NCBI RefSeq assembly: GCF_036203305.1 | Contig: NZ_CP108131.1 | Location: 2,914,001-2,978,000 of the forward strand | Source of the DNA: Streptomyces sp. NBC_00190 | GTDB taxonomy: Bacteria > Actinomycetota > Actinomycetes > Streptomycetales > Streptomycetaceae | DNA: 64,000 nt | Reading direction: 5' to 3' | Part shown: positions 63,354 through 64,000 of the stretch, one piece after another | Layout: every line of letters begins with the position of its first letter | How positions within the stretch are numbered: the stretch's first letter is position 1 | Notes under the pieces: model-generated | Database searches by the model: none | Told to the model about the DNA's origin: nothing | The model's input: only the letters and a program-made list of their open reading frames with translations | Translations under genes and position numbers: made by a program

Positions 63354-64000
63354 ATGAGCTCCACGACGACCCTTCAGAAGGAAGGCAACCCCACCGGAAA
63401 CAACGGTGAAGGTCAGCCCTCCGACGGTCTGAAGGCCGGTCTCAAGAACCGCCACCTGTCCATGATCGCCATCGGCGGTGTCATCGGCGCCGGCCTCTTC
63501 GTCGGCTCCGGTGGCGGCATCGCCAAGGCCGGCCCCGCCATCCTGATCTCCTACGCGCTGGTCGGCGCGATGGTCGTCTTCGTGATGCGGATGCTGGGCG
63601 AGATGGCCGCCGCCAGCCCGAACTCGGGCTCCTTCTCCGCCTACGCCGACCGCGCGCTCGGCCGCTGGGCCGGCTTCTCCATCGGCTGGCTGTACTGGTT
63701 CTTCTGGGTCGTCGTCCTGGCCGTGGAGGCCACCGCCGGTGCCTCGATCCTCGAAGGCTGGATCCCGGCCGTCCCGCAGTGGGCCTGGGCCCTGATCGTG
63801 ATGGCGGTCCTGACCGCCACCAACCTCGGCTCCGTCGCCTCCTACGGTGAGTTCGAGTTCTGGTTCGCGGGCATCAAGGTCGTCGCCATCGGCGCCTTCG
63901 TGATCATCGGCATGCTGGCCGTCTTCGGTGTGCTGCCGGGCTCCGACAACCCGGGTGCGGGCTTCGCCCACCTGACCGACGCCGGCGGTTTCTTCCCGAA
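63354..64000 (+). CDS. Amino-acid permease (APC superfamily), 3' end cut by window
   Basis: The frame opens at ATG 63354 (AAGGA about 7 nt upstream) and runs off the window after 215 residues. After a polar N-terminus of about 30 residues it shows the amino-acid transporter signature MIAIGGVIGAGLFVGSGGGI. Helices with YALVGAMVVFVMRMLGEMAA and SPNSGSFSAYADRALGRWAG follow, along with several further membrane segments. This matches GabP/AnsP-type proton symporters; the substrate is unknown. Confidence 0.9.
   Translation, partial: MSSTTTLQKEGNPTGNNGEGQPSDGLKAGLKNRHLSMIAIGGVIGAGLFVGSGGGIAKAGPAILISYALVGAMVVFVMRMLGEMAAASPNSGSFSAYADRALGRWAGFSIGWLYWFFWVVVLAVEATAGASILEGWIPAVPQWAWALIVMAVLTATNLGSVASYGEFEFWFAGIKVVAIGAFVIIGMLAVFGVLPGSDNPGAGFAHLTDAGGFFP

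Overview
The window is high-GC DNA (GC-rich third codon positions, many GTG starts, GGAGG-type ribosome sites) from a Streptomyces chromosome or a very close relative. From memory, the gene order follows the conserved core segment that in S. coelicolor runs from the nadD neighbourhood through proA/proB, obg-rpmA-rplU-rne, the mre/pbp2/rodA cell-shape cluster, ndk, folC, valS, clpX, clpP2/clpP1 and tig to rpiB. No database search was run; all functional calls rest on motifs and synteny.

Layout. 0-6.2 kb: an M48 metalloprotease, two membrane-anchored proteins sharing a cytoplasmic VVFDEDFVR motif, and proA/proB for proline synthesis. 6.2-14.7 kb: a surface-glycan island with a GtrA flippase and GtrB-like glycosyltransferase, a fused GT2-TagF polymerase, a GT4, galE and a second GT2. 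14.7-21.2 kb: obgE, rpmA, rplU with a long leader, and a large RNase E/G with disordered Ala/Arg repeats at both ends. 21.5-27.1 kb: two radical-SAM-linked genes separated by a membrane protein built of a roughly 19-residue tandem repeat, then a CYTH-CHAD protein. 27.2-33.4 kb: rodA, PBP2, mreD, mreC and mreB, all read leftward from mreB, which drive lateral or spore wall synthesis. 33.7-36.1 kb: ndk, a DUF4233 protein and folC. 36.2-39.9 kb: a frameshifted second mreB-like gene, an intact-ended IS4-family element with an 8-bp target duplication, and an orphan sensor kinase. 40-49.5 kb: valS, two paralogous anchored proteins, a small secreted Cys protein, clpX, clpP2, clpP1 and tig (protein quality control).

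49.7-56.2 kb is the clearest accessory region. It begins at a tRNA-Gly gene. The last 18 nt of that tRNA plus 4 nt of flank, and its downstream terminator hairpin, are repeated about 3.8 kb away. Between the copies lie a secreted bicovalent-FAD oxidase and a secreted vanadium-haloperoxidase-like protein. These could work as an H2O2 producer and consumer. Beyond the second copy are a secreted beta-helix repeat protein, a SLATT-type membrane protein and a 64-residue membrane protein. The haloperoxidase and beta-helix genes share an 11-bp upstream motif.

56.3-64 kb returns to chromosomal-type genes: an HD (MESH1-like) hydrolase coupled to a PLP decarboxylase, an ABC ATPase without its permease, a SpoIIE-type phosphatase, an Eis-type acetyltransferase, a Nei2-like glycosylase, rpiB and the start of an amino-acid permease cut by the window end. 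Strong hairpin terminators separate most transcription units and are listed individually.
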